47,113 nucleotides of DNA. Origin: Filibacter tadaridae (GTDB lineage: Bacteria > Bacillota > Bacilli > Bacillales_A > Planococcaceae). Shown piece by piece: positions 34,132 to 44,355 of this stretch. The stretch covers positions 1-47,113 of the forward strand of contig NZ_UXAV01000032.1 of assembly GCF_900609045.1 (NCBI RefSeq), given 5' to 3'. Under the pieces are notes generated by a model. That model was not told the DNA's origin. It saw only the letters and a program-made list of their open reading frames with translations, and made no database searches. Each line of letters begins with the position of its first letter. The stretch's first letter is position 1. A program made the position numbers and the translations under genes.

Positions 34132-34224
34132 AGTGAAATCTCTCCTTTTATATAAATCGTCTCTCTGTTAAATTACCACCAAACGCAATACAATAAACAT
34201 TAGCGATTGAAAAGGAGTTTTAGC

Positions 34225-34452
34225 ATGAGGAAAGTTCTAATGACATTCATTAAATTATATCAAAAAATAATTTCACCTATATTGCCACCTTCCTGCCGGT
34301 TTTACCCGACTTGTTCTCATTACGGACTTGAGGCGATTGAAAAACACGGTGCATTAAAAGGTTCGTGGCTTGCGGTTCGCCGAATTTCGAAATGCCATCC
34401 ATTTCACGAGGGTGGATTTGACCCGGTGCCAGAAAAGGAATTGAAAAAGTGA
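34225..34452 (+). CDS. yidD: Membrane protein insertion efficiency factor YidD
   Basis: A 75-residue YidD with the diagnostic [20 protein letters not shown] motif (three conserved cysteines with the later [14 protein letters not shown]). It assists YidC-dependent membrane insertion, held at the inner leaflet by an amphipathic helix. The ATG at 34225 has AAAAGGAG upstream; the in-frame TTG at 34207 is less likely. Confidence 0.93.
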   Translation: MRKVLMTFIKLYQKIISPILPPSCRFYPTCSHYGLEAIEKHGALKGSWLAVRRISKCHPFHEGGFDPVPEKELKK

Positions 34453-34525
34453 AGCGTGACAACGGCCTGGTAGAAATACCGGCCATTTTTATATGGAAAA
34501 ATTTTGTGTGCTATATTGAATCCAG

Positions 34526-34554
34526 TTGCAAAAGTAATACCTCTGTTGTATAAT
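34526..34554 (+). promoter_or_regulatory. SigA-type promoter of the zinc-binding lipoprotein gene
   Basis: TTGCAA (34526-34531), 17 bases, TATAAT (34549-34554). It stands just ahead of the Zur box. Confidence 0.85.
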
Positions 34555-34571
34555 ATAAAAGCCAGTTTGTC

Positions 34572-34592
34572 AAATCGTAATCATTACTATTT
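34572..34592. promoter_or_regulatory. Zur operator
   Basis: AAATCGTAATCATTACTATT matches the Bacillus Zur box pattern TCGTAATnATTACGA with a few changes in the right half. It begins about 10 bases after the predicted transcription start, where bound Zn-Zur would block transcription. Confidence 0.82.
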
Positions 34593-34614
34593 AGGAGAAG
34601 GAGAATTTATATAA

Positions 34615-35565
34615 ATGAATAAGAAGTTTTTAGTACTCACTTTATTTTTTATACTTATACTGTTAACAGCATGTTCCAATAAAGAAAAAGAACCCAACAA
34701 ATCAGACGCTGATAAAAGCATGGCCATTTACACGACCGTTTACCCATTACAATATTTCACAGAACGTATCGGCGGAGATTTTGTCGATGTGAAATCAATC
34801 TATCCGCCGGGTTCAGATGAACATACATTTGATCCTACGCAAAAAGCAATGATGGATCTTGCCGATTCGGATTTGTTTTTCTATATCGGTCTTGGACTGG
34901 AAGGATTTGTTGAAAACGCAGAAAAAACAATGAAAAATGAACATGTAAAAATGATTCCTACTGCAGAAGCAATCCCTGAAGAACAACTTGTAGATGGACA
35001 TAACCACGAACACGCTGAAGAAGGACATGACCATGGTGGACTAGATCCACATGTATGGATTTCTCCGACACTAAGTATAGAACTTGCCACATCCATTAAA
35101 GAAACACTTATCAAAGAAGCTCCCGAAATGAAAGACGAATTCGAGAAAAACTTTGAGCAGTTAAAGGTTGAACTAACCGAACTAGACAGCAAATTTCAAA
35201 CTATGGCTACAAATGCACCAAGCAAAACGTTTTTCGTTTCCCATGCCGCATTCGGCTACCTAGCAAAATCCTATGGCTTGGAACAAGTGGCAATCGCAGG
35301 CATGAACTCACAAAGTGAACCTTCACAAAAACAATTAGCACAAATCGTTGAAGACGCGAAAGATGAACATATACAGTACATTTTGTTCGAGCAAAACGTA
35401 TCATCGAAATTGACAGATGTTGTACGTAAAGAAATCGGTGCGGAATCATTGATGCTTCACAATCTTGGCATACTGACGAATGAGGACATAAAAAACAAAG
35501 AAACTTACTTTACACTTATGGAACAAAACATGAAAACTCTTGAAAAGGCGCTTAGCGTTAAATAA
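34615..35565 (+). CDS. znuA: Zinc ABC transporter substrate-binding lipoprotein
   Basis: A 316-residue cluster A-I metal-binding lipoprotein (ZnuA/AdcA type). Signal and lipobox LLTAC (C20); ligand motifs SDEHTFDPT, the His-rich loop GHNHEHAEEGHDHGG, DPHVWISP and SHAAFGYLA. The His-rich loop and the Zur box both point to zinc rather than manganese. No permease or ATPase gene is adjacent, so it must work with a transporter encoded elsewhere. Confidence 0.93.
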   Translation: MNKKFLVLTLFFILILLTACSNKEKEPNKSDADKSMAIYTTVYPLQYFTERIGGDFVDVKSIYPPGSDEHTFDPTQKAMMDLADSDLFFYIGLGLEGFVENAEKTMKNEHVKMIPTAEAIPEEQLVDGHNHEHAEEGHDHGGLDPHVWISPTLSIELATSIKETLIKEAPEMKDEFEKNFEQLKVELTELDSKFQTMATNAPSKTFFVSHAAFGYLAKSYGLEQVAIAGMNSQSEPSQKQLAQIVEDAKDEHIQYILFEQNVSSKLTDVVRKEIGAESLMLHNLGILTNEDIKNKETYFTLMEQNMKTLEKALSVK

Positions 35566-35568
35566 GGC

Positions 35569-35605
35569 AAAAAGGGTTGTCCTCTTAATTAGGGACAACC
35601 CTTTT
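35569..35605. terminator. Bidirectional terminator between znuA and menC
   Basis: AAAAGGGTTGTCC and GGACAACCCTTTT form a 13-bp stem with A and T tails on both sides, between convergent genes. Confidence 0.92.
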
Positions 35606-35607
35606 TA

Positions 35608-36717
35608 CTATGCGGTATGTGTTGCAATCAAATACTTCTTCAAGATTTCATGGTTCAAGTCCACTCCAATGCCAGGCCGCTCAGAAATACTTACTTCCCC
35701 ACCACTGACTCTGATACACGGTTCAACAGGATCTTCATTCCAAAAGTGGGTCGAAGCACTGAAATCTCCTGGCAATGTCACGCCTGGTAACGTCGCGATA
35801 GCTAGGTTATGCGCCTTTGAAATACCGAATTCAATCATGCCGCCCATCCAGATCGGAATTCCATGCTGTAAACAGTATGCGTGAATATGAAGCGCTTCTG
35901 TTAATCCACCCACTCTTCCGGGTTTTAAAACAACGATATCGCCTGCCTTTTTCTGAATCATATTTTCCACATCAGAGAATGTTCGAATGCTTTCATCCAA
36001 GGCAATCGGTGTACTCATCTGTCTAACCGCTTCAGCATGGCGATCCCACTCATCTTCGCCAAATGGTTGCTCAATCAAAGCAAGACCCAGATTGTCATAT
36101 GCGAGAAGTTCAGTCAACGTCTTGTTGCTGAATGCTCCATTTGCATCTGCAAAGAACAGCAGTTGCGGGAACTGTTTGATGACTGTCGCAATCACTTCCG
36201 CATCCGTTCCCGATCCAATCTTTATTTTCACACGACTATATCCAATACGGTAGGCATCTTCCGTTTTCCGTATAAGTTCTTCAGTATCAGTCCACGTTAC
36301 GACGACACCCGCATCGACTTCTCGGCGAACACCGCCAATTAGACGATGAAGGGGCATTCCCTGCTTTTTGGCAAATAAATCCCAAGCAGCCTGATCGAGC
36401 GCCGCTTTCGCCATTCGATTGCCTTTTACATGTGAAAACAAATGACCCACATCTGTTGGATGATTGATCCCCTTTCCTGCTATCGATGGAACCAGCCAAT
36501 TAATGAGCGCGTCCCAACATGTTTGTACGGTTTCCTCGGTATACCAAGGAGATGAAAATGCTACACATTCCCCAAGACCACTAACACCCTCTGTATCAAC
36601 CATCTCAATGAAAATACTTTCCCTTTCGGTAACTGTCTGTAGATGAGTGGAGAAGGGACTCTTTAACGGCACTGTAAGGCGATGAAGGCGTATTTCCCTT
36701 ATTCGGAATCCACCCAT
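35608..36717 (-). CDS. menC: o-Succinylbenzoate synthase
   Basis: A 369-residue enolase-superfamily enzyme that dehydrates SHCHC to o-succinylbenzoate in menaquinone synthesis. Catalytic and metal residues are in RVKIKIGSG (KxK), FFADANGAF, LALIEQPF, IALDES and VLKPGRVGG. Some relatives also racemise N-acylamino acids. The start overlaps the menE end by 19 bases. Confidence 0.93.
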   Translation of the reverse strand: MGGFRIREIRLHRLTVPLKSPFSTHLQTVTERESIFIEMVDTEGVSGLGECVAFSSPWYTEETVQTCWDALINWLVPSIAGKGINHPTDVGHLFSHVKGNRMAKAALDQAAWDLFAKKQGMPLHRLIGGVRREVDAGVVVTWTDTEELIRKTEDAYRIGYSRVKIKIGSGTDAEVIATVIKQFPQLLFFADANGAFSNKTLTELLAYDNLGLALIEQPFGEDEWDRHAEAVRQMSTPIALDESIRTFSDVENMIQKKAGDIVVLKPGRVGGLTEALHIHAYCLQHGIPIWMGGMIEFGISKAHNLAIATLPGVTLPGDFSASTHFWNEDPVEPCIRVSGGEVSISERPGIGVDLNHEILKKYLIATHTA

Positions 36718-38144
36718 AGCTTCAACTCCCTGCGCAGTAACTTATTGGATGCGTTACGCGGTAATTCATCCACGAATCGGAACTTCTTCGGCATCTTGTA
36801 GCGGGCTAGCCTGCCCTCACAATGCGCTGCCAACTCCTCCTCCGTTACCCCGTCGGATGCGACAACGAATGCAATGGGAACACTGCCCCAATCAGGATGT
36901 TCCTGTCCACATACACCCGCATCCCGAATACCCGGATGCGCAAACAGGACGTTTTCAATTTCAGCAGGATAAATATTCTCCCCGCCTGAAATAATAAGAT
37001 CCGACCGTCGATCCACTATATATAAATAACCTTCCTCATCGAGATAACCGATGTCACCTGTAGGAAGCCAGCCGTCAACAAGTGGCGTCTTATCAGAAAA
37101 ACGACCGATATATCCGGGAGTAACATGAGGACCGCGTATATAGACCTCTCCTTTGTCACCTGAATTCTGTATACCATTGATTTTGATATGATTGAAAAAT
37201 AATGGTTTACCTGCAGAACCCATTTTTCTTAATGCGTCTGCCGCAGAAAGTGTAGCTGTTTGTGAACTGGTTTCTGTCATACCGTACGTTTGCAGTATCG
37301 GAATTTGTAGCTCGGTCGCCCTTTTCAGATAATCAATCGGCACAGGCCCACCGCCTGCAAGCATTGTCTTAAAAGTTGTATGTGCGATTGCATCCCTTTT
37401 CTCCAACTCTTGCATGACTTTATCCAATGTATGTGAAACGACAGACATTCTCGTCACTGTGCCTTTTTGAATCTCGTCTGCTACGAGTGATGCGTCAAAC
37501 TTTTCATATAGACGAACTTCCATTCCATACAAAACGGAACGCACAAGAATCGAAAATCCGCTAATATGAAATAAGGGCATCGTACAAAGCCAGACATCAT
37601 TCTCGTCGAGTCCCAAGTTCAGGACAGATGAAAGAGCACTGGACACATGATTTCCAGCTGTCTGACGCACACCTTTCGGAAATCCGGTCGTTCCGGAAGT
37701 GTACATGATTGTGATGGTTCGGTCAGCCTGCCAACTATCTTGTATGTCGAACGGTACGACTTCACTCTTATTAATCGAAGAAAACGGTAGAATACGCACG
37801 TTCGTTCCTTTAATACGCTTATTCAACTCATCCGATACCAAAAGTGCAGATGCATCTGAGTCATCCAATTGATACTTAAGTTCTTCATTTGTTAAGCGGC
37901 TATTTAACATTACAATTTCAAGATCTGCAAGCATACAAGCATGGATGATAAACACCATTTCAGCCGTGGATGGGCCGAGTAATGCAATACGGTCCCCTTG
38001 CCTAAAACCGTTTGCCCGCAGTTTCTGTGCACGTGTCACTGCTTGTTCTTTAAATTGCGCAAATGTCCATGTCTCATTTTTAAATGACAGTGCGATTTTA
38101 TTTGGCGTTAAATAGGCCCGCTGAATAAGCCAATTAGGAATCAT
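36699..38144 (-). CDS. menE: o-Succinylbenzoate-CoA ligase
   Basis: A 481-residue acyl-adenylate-forming enzyme making OSB-CoA. The AMP loop is TIMYTSGTTGFPKGV; further motifs are YGMTETSSQ, GWLPTGDIGY and the C-terminal lysine region near NKLLRREL. The ATG follows GAGGAAGG. A terminator-like hairpin separates it from menB, so menE-menC may be expressed partly independently. Confidence 0.95.
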   Translation of the reverse strand: MIPNWLIQRAYLTPNKIALSFKNETWTFAQFKEQAVTRAQKLRANGFRQGDRIALLGPSTAEMVFIIHACMLADLEIVMLNSRLTNEELKYQLDDSDASALLVSDELNKRIKGTNVRILPFSSINKSEVVPFDIQDSWQADRTITIMYTSGTTGFPKGVRQTAGNHVSSALSSVLNLGLDENDVWLCTMPLFHISGFSILVRSVLYGMEVRLYEKFDASLVADEIQKGTVTRMSVVSHTLDKVMQELEKRDAIAHTTFKTMLAGGGPVPIDYLKRATELQIPILQTYGMTETSSQTATLSAADALRKMGSAGKPLFFNHIKINGIQNSGDKGEVYIRGPHVTPGYIGRFSDKTPLVDGWLPTGDIGYLDEEGYLYIVDRRSDLIISGGENIYPAEIENVLFAHPGIRDAGVCGQEHPDWGSVPIAFVVASDGVTEEELAAHCEGRLARYKMPKKFRFVDELPRNASNKLLRRELKLWVDSE

Positions 38145-38160
38145 TTTTTCACCTTCCTCT

Positions 38161-38199
38161 TTAGAAAAAGCTGCCCGGTTAGCGGCAGCTTTTTCTAAA
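38161..38199 (-). terminator. Terminator between menB and menE
   Basis: AGAAAAAGCTGCC and GGCAGCTTTTTCT form a 13-bp stem with an 11-base loop and T run, right after the menB stop. Confidence 0.85.
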
Positions 38200-38206
38200 T
38201 AATTTA

Positions 38207-39025
38207 TTAAGGGAACCGTGGGAATTGACCGAAGTCCGGTTTGCGTTTTTCTTTGAATGCATCGCGTCCTTCTTTAGCTTCATCCGTTGTATAGTAAAGA
38301 AGTGTTGCATCCCCAGCCATTTGTTGAAGACCAGCAAGGCCATCCGTATCTGCGTTCATGGCTGCTTTTATGAAACGAAGTGAAGTTGGGCTCATTGAAA
38401 GCATTTCCTCACACCATTGCACGGTTTCGTCTTCCAATTGCTCATATGGAACAACTGTATTGACTAGGCCCATGTCAAGCGCTTCTTGTGCATCGTATTG
38501 ACGGCATAAGAACCAAATTTCACGCGCTTTTTTATGACCGATAATACGAGCTAAATAACCAGAGCCATATCCTGCATCGAATGAGCCGACTTTTGGTCCT
38601 GTTTGTCCAAATCTCGCATTATCCGCAGCGATTGTTAAATCACAAACAACGTGTAGAACATGTCCACCACCAATTGCGTAACCTGATACCATGGCAACAA
38701 CCGGTTTAGGAATTACACGGATCAACCGTTGTAAATCCAAAACGTTTAAGCGAGGGATTTCATCATCTCCGACATAACCACCATGTCCGCGGACCGTTTG
38801 ATCTCCACCTGAACAAAATGCTTTTTCGCCTTCTCCTGCTAATACAATTACTCCAACGCTTGAATCATCGCGAGCGCGAGAAAAAGCATCGATCATTTCT
38901 GTAACCGTTTTCGGACGGAATGCGTTGCGCACTTCTGGACGGTTGATTGTCACTTTTGCAATGCCGCCAAACTTTTCATACTTGATATCTTCATATGTAC
39001 GTAATGTTTCCCATTGACGTGTCAT
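38207..39025 (-). CDS. menB: 1,4-Dihydroxy-2-naphthoyl-CoA synthase
   Basis: A 272-residue crotonase-fold enzyme that closes the second ring in menaquinone synthesis. Present are [49 protein letters not shown] and the C-terminal [13 protein letters not shown]. The ATG at 39025 has GAGGAGGG 6 bases upstream; the frame extends to 39049 without its own site. Confidence 0.97.
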   Translation of the reverse strand: MTRQWETLRTYEDIKYEKFGGIAKVTINRPEVRNAFRPKTVTEMIDAFSRARDDSSVGVIVLAGEGEKAFCSGGDQTVRGHGGYVGDDEIPRLNVLDLQRLIRVIPKPVVAMVSGYAIGGGHVLHVVCDLTIAADNARFGQTGPKVGSFDAGYGSGYLARIIGHKKAREIWFLCRQYDAQEALDMGLVNTVVPYEQLEDETVQWCEEMLSMSPTSLRFIKAAMNADTDGLAGLQQMAGDATLLYYTTDEAKEGRDAFKEKRKPDFGQFPRFP

Positions 39026-39036
39026 ACTGTCCCTCC

Positions 39037-39855
39037 TCATTTTTTCCAACTTAAAATATGTTCCTCTACCATTGTAGCAAATAAATGCGGTTTTTCCACG
39101 TGAATTGCATGCCCCGCATTTTCGACGGTTATATGTCGAACGATTGGGAAATGCTGCTTCATTTCCCGGGCAATATTTTTGAATTTCATGTCGAGTTCTC
39201 CCGTTATTAGAAGAACTGGATGTAAAACTGTCTCTACCCTATTCCAATAGGATGGTTGACTGCCCGTACCGATGCCGATCAAACTATTGGAAAGGCCCGT
39301 TACACTTTGCTGCAGACGCTCTTTCCGAATCGCTCTTCGAGTTGTTTCGGGTAAAGTCTTTTGGGATTGAAAAAGCGCTAATTCCTCCCAGAAGTCCACA
39401 AACGAATGTAAACCTTCTTCTCTTATTCTTGCCGCCAAGCGGGAATCAGATTCTCTTCGTACTGTTTGTTCCTCTTTTGTCTGTAAACCCGGCGAGGAAC
39501 TTTCAAGCACTAACTGTAAAACCCGTTGTGGATAATTAACTGTGTAGCCAAGCGCTACACGACCGCCCATTGAATAACCGATGAGTGTAAAATGCGTCAG
39601 ACCAAGCTCTTTGAATGTTTGCTCCAAGTCCTGTACCTGCTCTTCCATCGAATAGCGACTCGCATGTTCAGGTACCGCTGAGTCTCCATGCCCAAGTAAA
39701 TCGATTGCGACTGTACGGAATTTATTTCCGAGTGAACTCGACACTGTGCTCCAGGTAGCCGTACTTCCTGTAAACCCATGCAAGAAAACAATGACAGGCA
39801 AATACTCATCACCGTTTATTTCCACGTGAATGTCAATGCCGCGAACATGGATCAT
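39037..39855 (-). CDS. menH: SHCHC synthase, alpha/beta hydrolase fold
   Basis: A 272-residue MenH that eliminates pyruvate from SEPHCHC. Oxyanion [12 protein letters not shown], nucleophile elbow [11 protein letters not shown], acid ITGELD and histidine NAGHAIH. The ATG at 39855 follows the menD stop by a single base (TAAAATG), so translation is coupled to menD. Confidence 0.93.
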   Translation of the reverse strand: MIHVRGIDIHVEINGDEYLPVIVFLHGFTGSTATWSTVSSSLGNKFRTVAIDLLGHGDSAVPEHASRYSMEEQVQDLEQTFKELGLTHFTLIGYSMGGRVALGYTVNYPQRVLQLVLESSSPGLQTKEEQTVRRESDSRLAARIREEGLHSFVDFWEELALFQSQKTLPETTRRAIRKERLQQSVTGLSNSLIGIGTGSQPSYWNRVETVLHPVLLITGELDMKFKNIAREMKQHFPIVRHITVENAGHAIHVEKPHLFATMVEEHILSWKK

Positions 39856-39856
39856 T

Positions 39857-41569
39857 TTATTCAATCTGATCAAGGCTTTCCGTGATTTGAGCCCATAAGT
39901 TTCGATGCGCTTTCACATTCACTTGGCGATCCGTAAACACTTCAATGATTCGTATCGGCTTATTCTTCTCTCTTCCAAGCTCTTCCGAAAACTGATTCGG
40001 CGTATTCACTTTAGCGTATTGCGCATCATACATTGCTGCGATATGTTCGAATGTTAAACCAGTCGGTGTACCAAAAAGCTGTTCAAAGTGAAGATTCGTT
40101 TGTGCTTGAGACAAATGCGAAAAGATTCCACCACCATCATTATTCATGATGATTATAGTTAAATCCGTCTTATGGAAACGGGAAACGATGAATCCATTGA
40201 TATCATGTAAAAACGACAAATCCCCGATAAGAAGCCAAGTCGGTCGTTTGCGAGCAAACTGAATACCGAATGCTGTCGATACAACACCATCTATTCCATT
40301 TGCTCCGCGATTTGCAAATATCGTGACATTTCTACCCGTCTTTCTGAAAAATGTATCCACATCCCGAATCGGCATGCTACTACCACTCACTAAGTCGCCA
40401 CCATCCTGAAGATGTTCAAATAGCAGTTTCGCAAAGATACCTTCACCCCCTACATCCCCGGTATATGTATCCATAATGGTGGATGCACGATCATTTGCTG
40501 CGCACCATTGTTGCGTATACGAAGATAAAGGCTTCTGGACATTCAGAGAAAGAACAGCCTCCACTGGCGCTTGAACATGATGCGTAACGACACCGATTGA
40601 ATCCCGGAATTCCGGCGATTCATCCACAGCAATCATTGTTTGCGGACATACTTTCATTAAAAATAATGTTAGCGGTTTTGAAACCGGCTGCGCTCCGAAA
40701 CGAATTACCGTCTGTGGATGTATCTTATTTGCGAACTGTTCACTTTTCAGAATTGCATCATACTGATCGATGCAAAGAGACGAGCAACTGTCTGGTACCT
40801 CGGAACGAAGATTTGATAACGGGTCACATAATACCGGCCAATTAAGTGCCTTTGCGAATTTCCAAAATGCCTCCTTATTTAAACCAACGGGCATTTCTCC
40901 TGCAATAATAAATCCATTACCAGCATCACTCAGTAAATCTGTAATAAGTTGTGCGGTAGAATGATTGAGAGTGGATACTGCAGTGAACCGTTTGATAAAC
41001 GTTGTTGTAGGAGTCGCTTTATCAAAGTCAATAAGGAGCGGCTCCCGGAATGGGACATTCAAGTGAACAGGCCCGTTTGGAGCAGTCGTTGCAACGGACA
41101 ATGCACGACTTACTTGGCGATCAATAAAGTTAGCAAACGTGGCAGTTCCTTCAGCCAATGGTAAATCGACGCTGTATTTAACATGGTTTCCATACATCCG
41201 AATTTGATCAATCGCTTGCGGTGCACCGACTTCTCTTAATTCATGCGGTCGATCTGCCGTAATGACAACAAGCGGGATGCGCGCATATCGGGCCTCCGTA
41301 ATAGCAGGGTGATAGTTCGACGCCGCCGTTCCCGACGTGCAGAGAAGAGCTACAGGCTCACCAGATGCCTTCGCTAGGCCCAATGCAAAGAATGCTGCAG
41401 AACGTTCATCCGTTTGCATATAAACGTCAAGCTTTTCGGTTGAGGCAAATGCATAGGCTAGTGGTGTTGAACGGGATCCGGGACTGACGACGGCGGCTTT
41501 TACTCCCGCATTCATCAAAGTAGCTGTAAATCGTCGGACATAGTCTGTTAAAACGGCTTGATCATCCAT
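39857..41569 (-). CDS. menD: SEPHCHC synthase
   Basis: A 570-residue thiamine-diphosphate enzyme joining 2-oxoglutarate and isochorismate. The N-terminal PYR domain has SPGSRSTPLAYAF and SGTAASNYHPA; the PP domain has ANRGANGIDG, GDLSFLHDINGF and the NNDGGGIFSHL cofactor motif. It overlaps the end of menF by 8 bases. Confidence 0.96.
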   Translation of the reverse strand: MDDQAVLTDYVRRFTATLMNAGVKAAVVSPGSRSTPLAYAFASTEKLDVYMQTDERSAAFFALGLAKASGEPVALLCTSGTAASNYHPAITEARYARIPLVVITADRPHELREVGAPQAIDQIRMYGNHVKYSVDLPLAEGTATFANFIDRQVSRALSVATTAPNGPVHLNVPFREPLLIDFDKATPTTTFIKRFTAVSTLNHSTAQLITDLLSDAGNGFIIAGEMPVGLNKEAFWKFAKALNWPVLCDPLSNLRSEVPDSCSSLCIDQYDAILKSEQFANKIHPQTVIRFGAQPVSKPLTLFLMKVCPQTMIAVDESPEFRDSIGVVTHHVQAPVEAVLSLNVQKPLSSYTQQWCAANDRASTIMDTYTGDVGGEGIFAKLLFEHLQDGGDLVSGSSMPIRDVDTFFRKTGRNVTIFANRGANGIDGVVSTAFGIQFARKRPTWLLIGDLSFLHDINGFIVSRFHKTDLTIIIMNNDGGGIFSHLSQAQTNLHFEQLFGTPTGLTFEHIAAMYDAQYAKVNTPNQFSEELGREKNKPIRIIEVFTDRQVNVKAHRNLWAQITESLDQIE

Positions 41570-42947
41570 TCATTTTCCCTCCAAGAGCCCGCATAACCGG
41601 TCTGAATTTAACCCATGTCTCATCATATTCTTTTTCAGGCTCGGAATCTGCAACAATTCCCCCACCTGCATACAAATAGGCATGACTACCTTTTAGTAGT
41701 GCTGAACGGATTGCAACAGCAAATTCTCCGTTACCCGCAGTGTCTGTCCAGCCAATTGGAGCCGCATAATAGCCACGATCCATTTGCTCTTGCTCACGTA
41801 TCATGTCCATGGATACATCTGTCGGAACACCACCAAGTGCCGGTGTTGGGTGCAATGCTTCAACCAAACTGAAAATGTCAGTTTTTTGTTCAACATTTCC
41901 TTCCAGCGGCGTGAACAGATGTTGAATATCACGAATCTTCATTAGCTTTGGTTTCTTAGGAATTGATATATCCGTACAGAATTTGCTGAATACCTGGGAA
42001 ATCATATTGACGACGTATTGATGTTCTTCCCGATTCTTACGATCATCCATAAGTTCCTTGCCTAATTTACGATCATCCATTGCAGACTTACCCCGTTTGA
42101 TAGATCCTGCAACACAGGAAGAGTATGCCCGTCCATTTGAGATTTCTATCAAGCGTTCCGGTGTCGCCCCAAAAAATAATTGGCCATTTTTCTCGAGGCC
42201 AAAGTGATAACTTTCTTGCTGTTCATTTGAAATATGATGAAGTGCAGTAACTGTCGGAACTTCTTCTTCAAAGTTCAGCTTAATGGAGCGTGCAATGACA
42301 ACTTTTTTTGCGTCCCCGTCTTTAATCTTCTCGGTTACGTGTTGTACTGCATCCAAATACTGTTCTTTTTTTCGTTCTTCTATTGAAACGACTTCAGGTT
42401 TAGCCAACAATTCGAATTCATCTACTTGTGCAATGTGGATAAGTCTATCCCGTTCTTCTCGTAGCTTTTCAAATTCATCTACAGCTCCACCATTTTTTGT
42501 AATTAGATTAATGGCTATAGTTGTATTGCCATTTTTTATAGTTAATTGAAATGATGGAACAACGAAATGAGCGGATGGAAATGCATCCCACTCGGAGTCT
42601 TTTCGACTTTGTGGATCAAACGAAAACCCGCCGAAAAGTACCGGTTCCATATCCTTTTCTTCCTTGATGAGTGCAGCCCGTAATATATCCCATTCTTTGG
42701 AGATATGTTCAAAACGTTCCTTACCGCTTTCACTTTCCAATATAGTGGCATGTCCAAGCCCAACTAGTGTCAATGTTTTATCCGCATTTTGCCAATAAAA
42801 ACGTTCGTCTATATAACAAGAATTCCCCGCTTCAAAAAAGGCAAGTGGAGAAATTCGACCTGCATCGATTGTTTCCGTAAAAAAACGCAAATCACTTTTA
42901 TTGATTTCCACTTGGTTGTCGTGGCTAGCGGTCAACTTCCGGTTCAT
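41562..42947 (-). CDS. menF: Isochorismate synthase
   Basis: A 461-residue chorismate-utilising enzyme that opens the menaquinone branch. Key segments: KVVIARSIKLNF, FGATPERLIE, SCVAGSIKRGKS, HLFTPLEGNV and LHPTPALGGVP. The ATG at 42947 follows GGAGGG (the longer frame to 42965 would start inside the site). First gene of menF-D-H-B; divergent from menA. Confidence 0.94.
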   Translation of the reverse strand: MNRKLTASHDNQVEINKSDLRFFTETIDAGRISPLAFFEAGNSCYIDERFYWQNADKTLTLVGLGHATILESESGKERFEHISKEWDILRAALIKEEKDMEPVLFGGFSFDPQSRKDSEWDAFPSAHFVVPSFQLTIKNGNTTIAINLITKNGGAVDEFEKLREERDRLIHIAQVDEFELLAKPEVVSIEERKKEQYLDAVQHVTEKIKDGDAKKVVIARSIKLNFEEEVPTVTALHHISNEQQESYHFGLEKNGQLFFGATPERLIEISNGRAYSSCVAGSIKRGKSAMDDRKLGKELMDDRKNREEHQYVVNMISQVFSKFCTDISIPKKPKLMKIRDIQHLFTPLEGNVEQKTDIFSLVEALHPTPALGGVPTDVSMDMIREQEQMDRGYYAAPIGWTDTAGNGEFAVAIRSALLKGSHAYLYAGGGIVADSEPEKEYDETWVKFRPVMRALGGKMNG

Positions 42948-43075
42948 CTTTTTCCCTCCGTACATTCATTCAACAGTTTATATGCGCTTATATCCTTACT
43001 CCATCATACAGAAATTTTGTCGTTTCGGCACTAAATATGCTACTGCCATGTTCAGTTACGCCGTTTTGGAGTACA

Positions 43076-44026
43076 ATGGATACGGTCAATCAAAATGATA
43101 GGGAGCGAACAATTTTGCAACAAACAATAAAAGCAGATACAGGCTGGCGCATTTGGTGGCAACTAACACGTCCACATACGCTTACCGCGGCTTTTGCACC
43201 TGTATTCCTTGGTACAATGATTGCGTTAATTTACGGAAACATTCATTTTCCATTATTCATCGCCATGCTTGTCGCGAGTATACTTATACAGATGGCAACG
43301 AACATGTTCAACGAATACTACGACTTCAGACTCGGTTTGGACACCGAAAACTCTGTAGGCATTGGCGGTACGATTGTACGCAATGGTATCAAACCGAAAA
43401 CCGTATTGAATCTTGCATTTCTGTTGTATGGTGTTTCCGTTCTTATCGGTATATACATATGCATGGAAACCTCTTGGATATTGGCGCTCGTCGGTGTAAT
43501 TGCTATGATGGTGGGCTTCTTCTATACAGGTGGACCGTATCCGATTGCTTACACACCATTTGGAGAATTGTTTTCAGGTGTAGTCATGGGGATGTTACTT
43601 GTGCTTATCGCTTTCTATATTCAAACTGGTACAGTGACGACGGAAGCCATTCTACTTTCTATTCCCAGTATGTTACTTGTGGCAGGAATAATGATGGCAA
43701 ACAACATCCGCGACTTAGAAGGTGACAAGGAAGGAGGGAGAAAGACACTCGCAATATTGGTCGGTCGCCCTAATGCAATCACAATTCTTATGTCTTTTTT
43801 CATCATTTCTTATACATGGGTCATTGCCTTAATTCTCTTTGGACATTTGACGCCATGGGCACTTGTCGTTTTGCTTAGTGTGCCTAAACCAATTACAGCA
43901 ATTTCGGAATTCCGGCAAAACCAAACGCCGATACACGTCATGCCCGCAATGAAAAATACGGCCCTCACAAATACACTATTCGTACTGCTACTCGGCGTCG
44001 GTATATTAGTTGGCCATTTAGTATGA
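43076..44026 (+). CDS. menA: 1,4-Dihydroxy-2-naphthoate polyprenyltransferase
   Basis: A 316-residue integral membrane prenyltransferase with about eight to nine helices, making demethylmenaquinone. Family motifs: QLTRPHTLTAAFAPV, NMFNEYYDFRLGLD (first Asp motif) and ANNIRDLEGDKEGGRKTLA (second). Start uncertain: ATG 43076 has GGAG 4 bases upstream, while TTG 43115 has GGGAG 9 bases ahead and begins closer to the conserved core. Followed by yteA, as in B. subtilis. Confidence 0.93.
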   Translation: MDTVNQNDRERTILQQTIKADTGWRIWWQLTRPHTLTAAFAPVFLGTMIALIYGNIHFPLFIAMLVASILIQMATNMFNEYYDFRLGLDTENSVGIGGTIVRNGIKPKTVLNLAFLLYGVSVLIGIYICMETSWILALVGVIAMMVGFFYTGGPYPIAYTPFGELFSGVVMGMLLVLIAFYIQTGTVTTEAILLSIPSMLLVAGIMMANNIRDLEGDKEGGRKTLAILVGRPNAITILMSFFIISYTWVIALILFGHLTPWALVVLLSVPKPITAISEFRQNQTPIHVMPAMKNTALTNTLFVLLLGVGILVGHLV

Positions 44027-44184
44027 TTTGAAATTGACGGCTAAATGAACTTAATTTACGTCATTAAAACTTAAATGTAGATATGTTGAATTAATGATAC
44101 TATTTAATCTCCAGCGAGAGGCATCCCCAAGCGCCTAGCGTTGTTAAGAGGATTGTTTATGTCAACATATGTAGTTATCACTTA
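44027..44184. other. Gene-free spacer between menA and yteA
   Basis: No supported gene in this part of the 329-base gap. A small ATG-initiated frame at 44159 runs into the terminator at 44185 and is not credible. Confidence 0.4.
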
Positions 44185-44229
44185 TAAAAAACGGGAAATA
44201 CTGATTAAGTTCAGTGTTCCCCGTTTTTT
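44185..44229 (+). terminator. Terminator after menA
   Basis: AAAACGGGAA and TTCCCCGTTTT with an inner ATACTGA/TCAGTGT pairing and a TTTTTT tail form a strong hairpin. Confidence 0.85.
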
Positions 44230-44355
44230 CTTGATGTTTAACTAGCAAGTCCAAAAGGGAACTAAAGAACAAATGGGTAGTATTCAGTCCATTTGTTTAT
44301 GAAGTAAGTGATGAATGAGCATACTGTTGTTATTACCTAAAAGGACGTGACGAAT

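Noticed and set aside
44159..44245. 28-codon ORF between menA and yteA
   Set aside because: It runs straight through the strong terminator at 44185-44229, and the peptide has no recognisable character.
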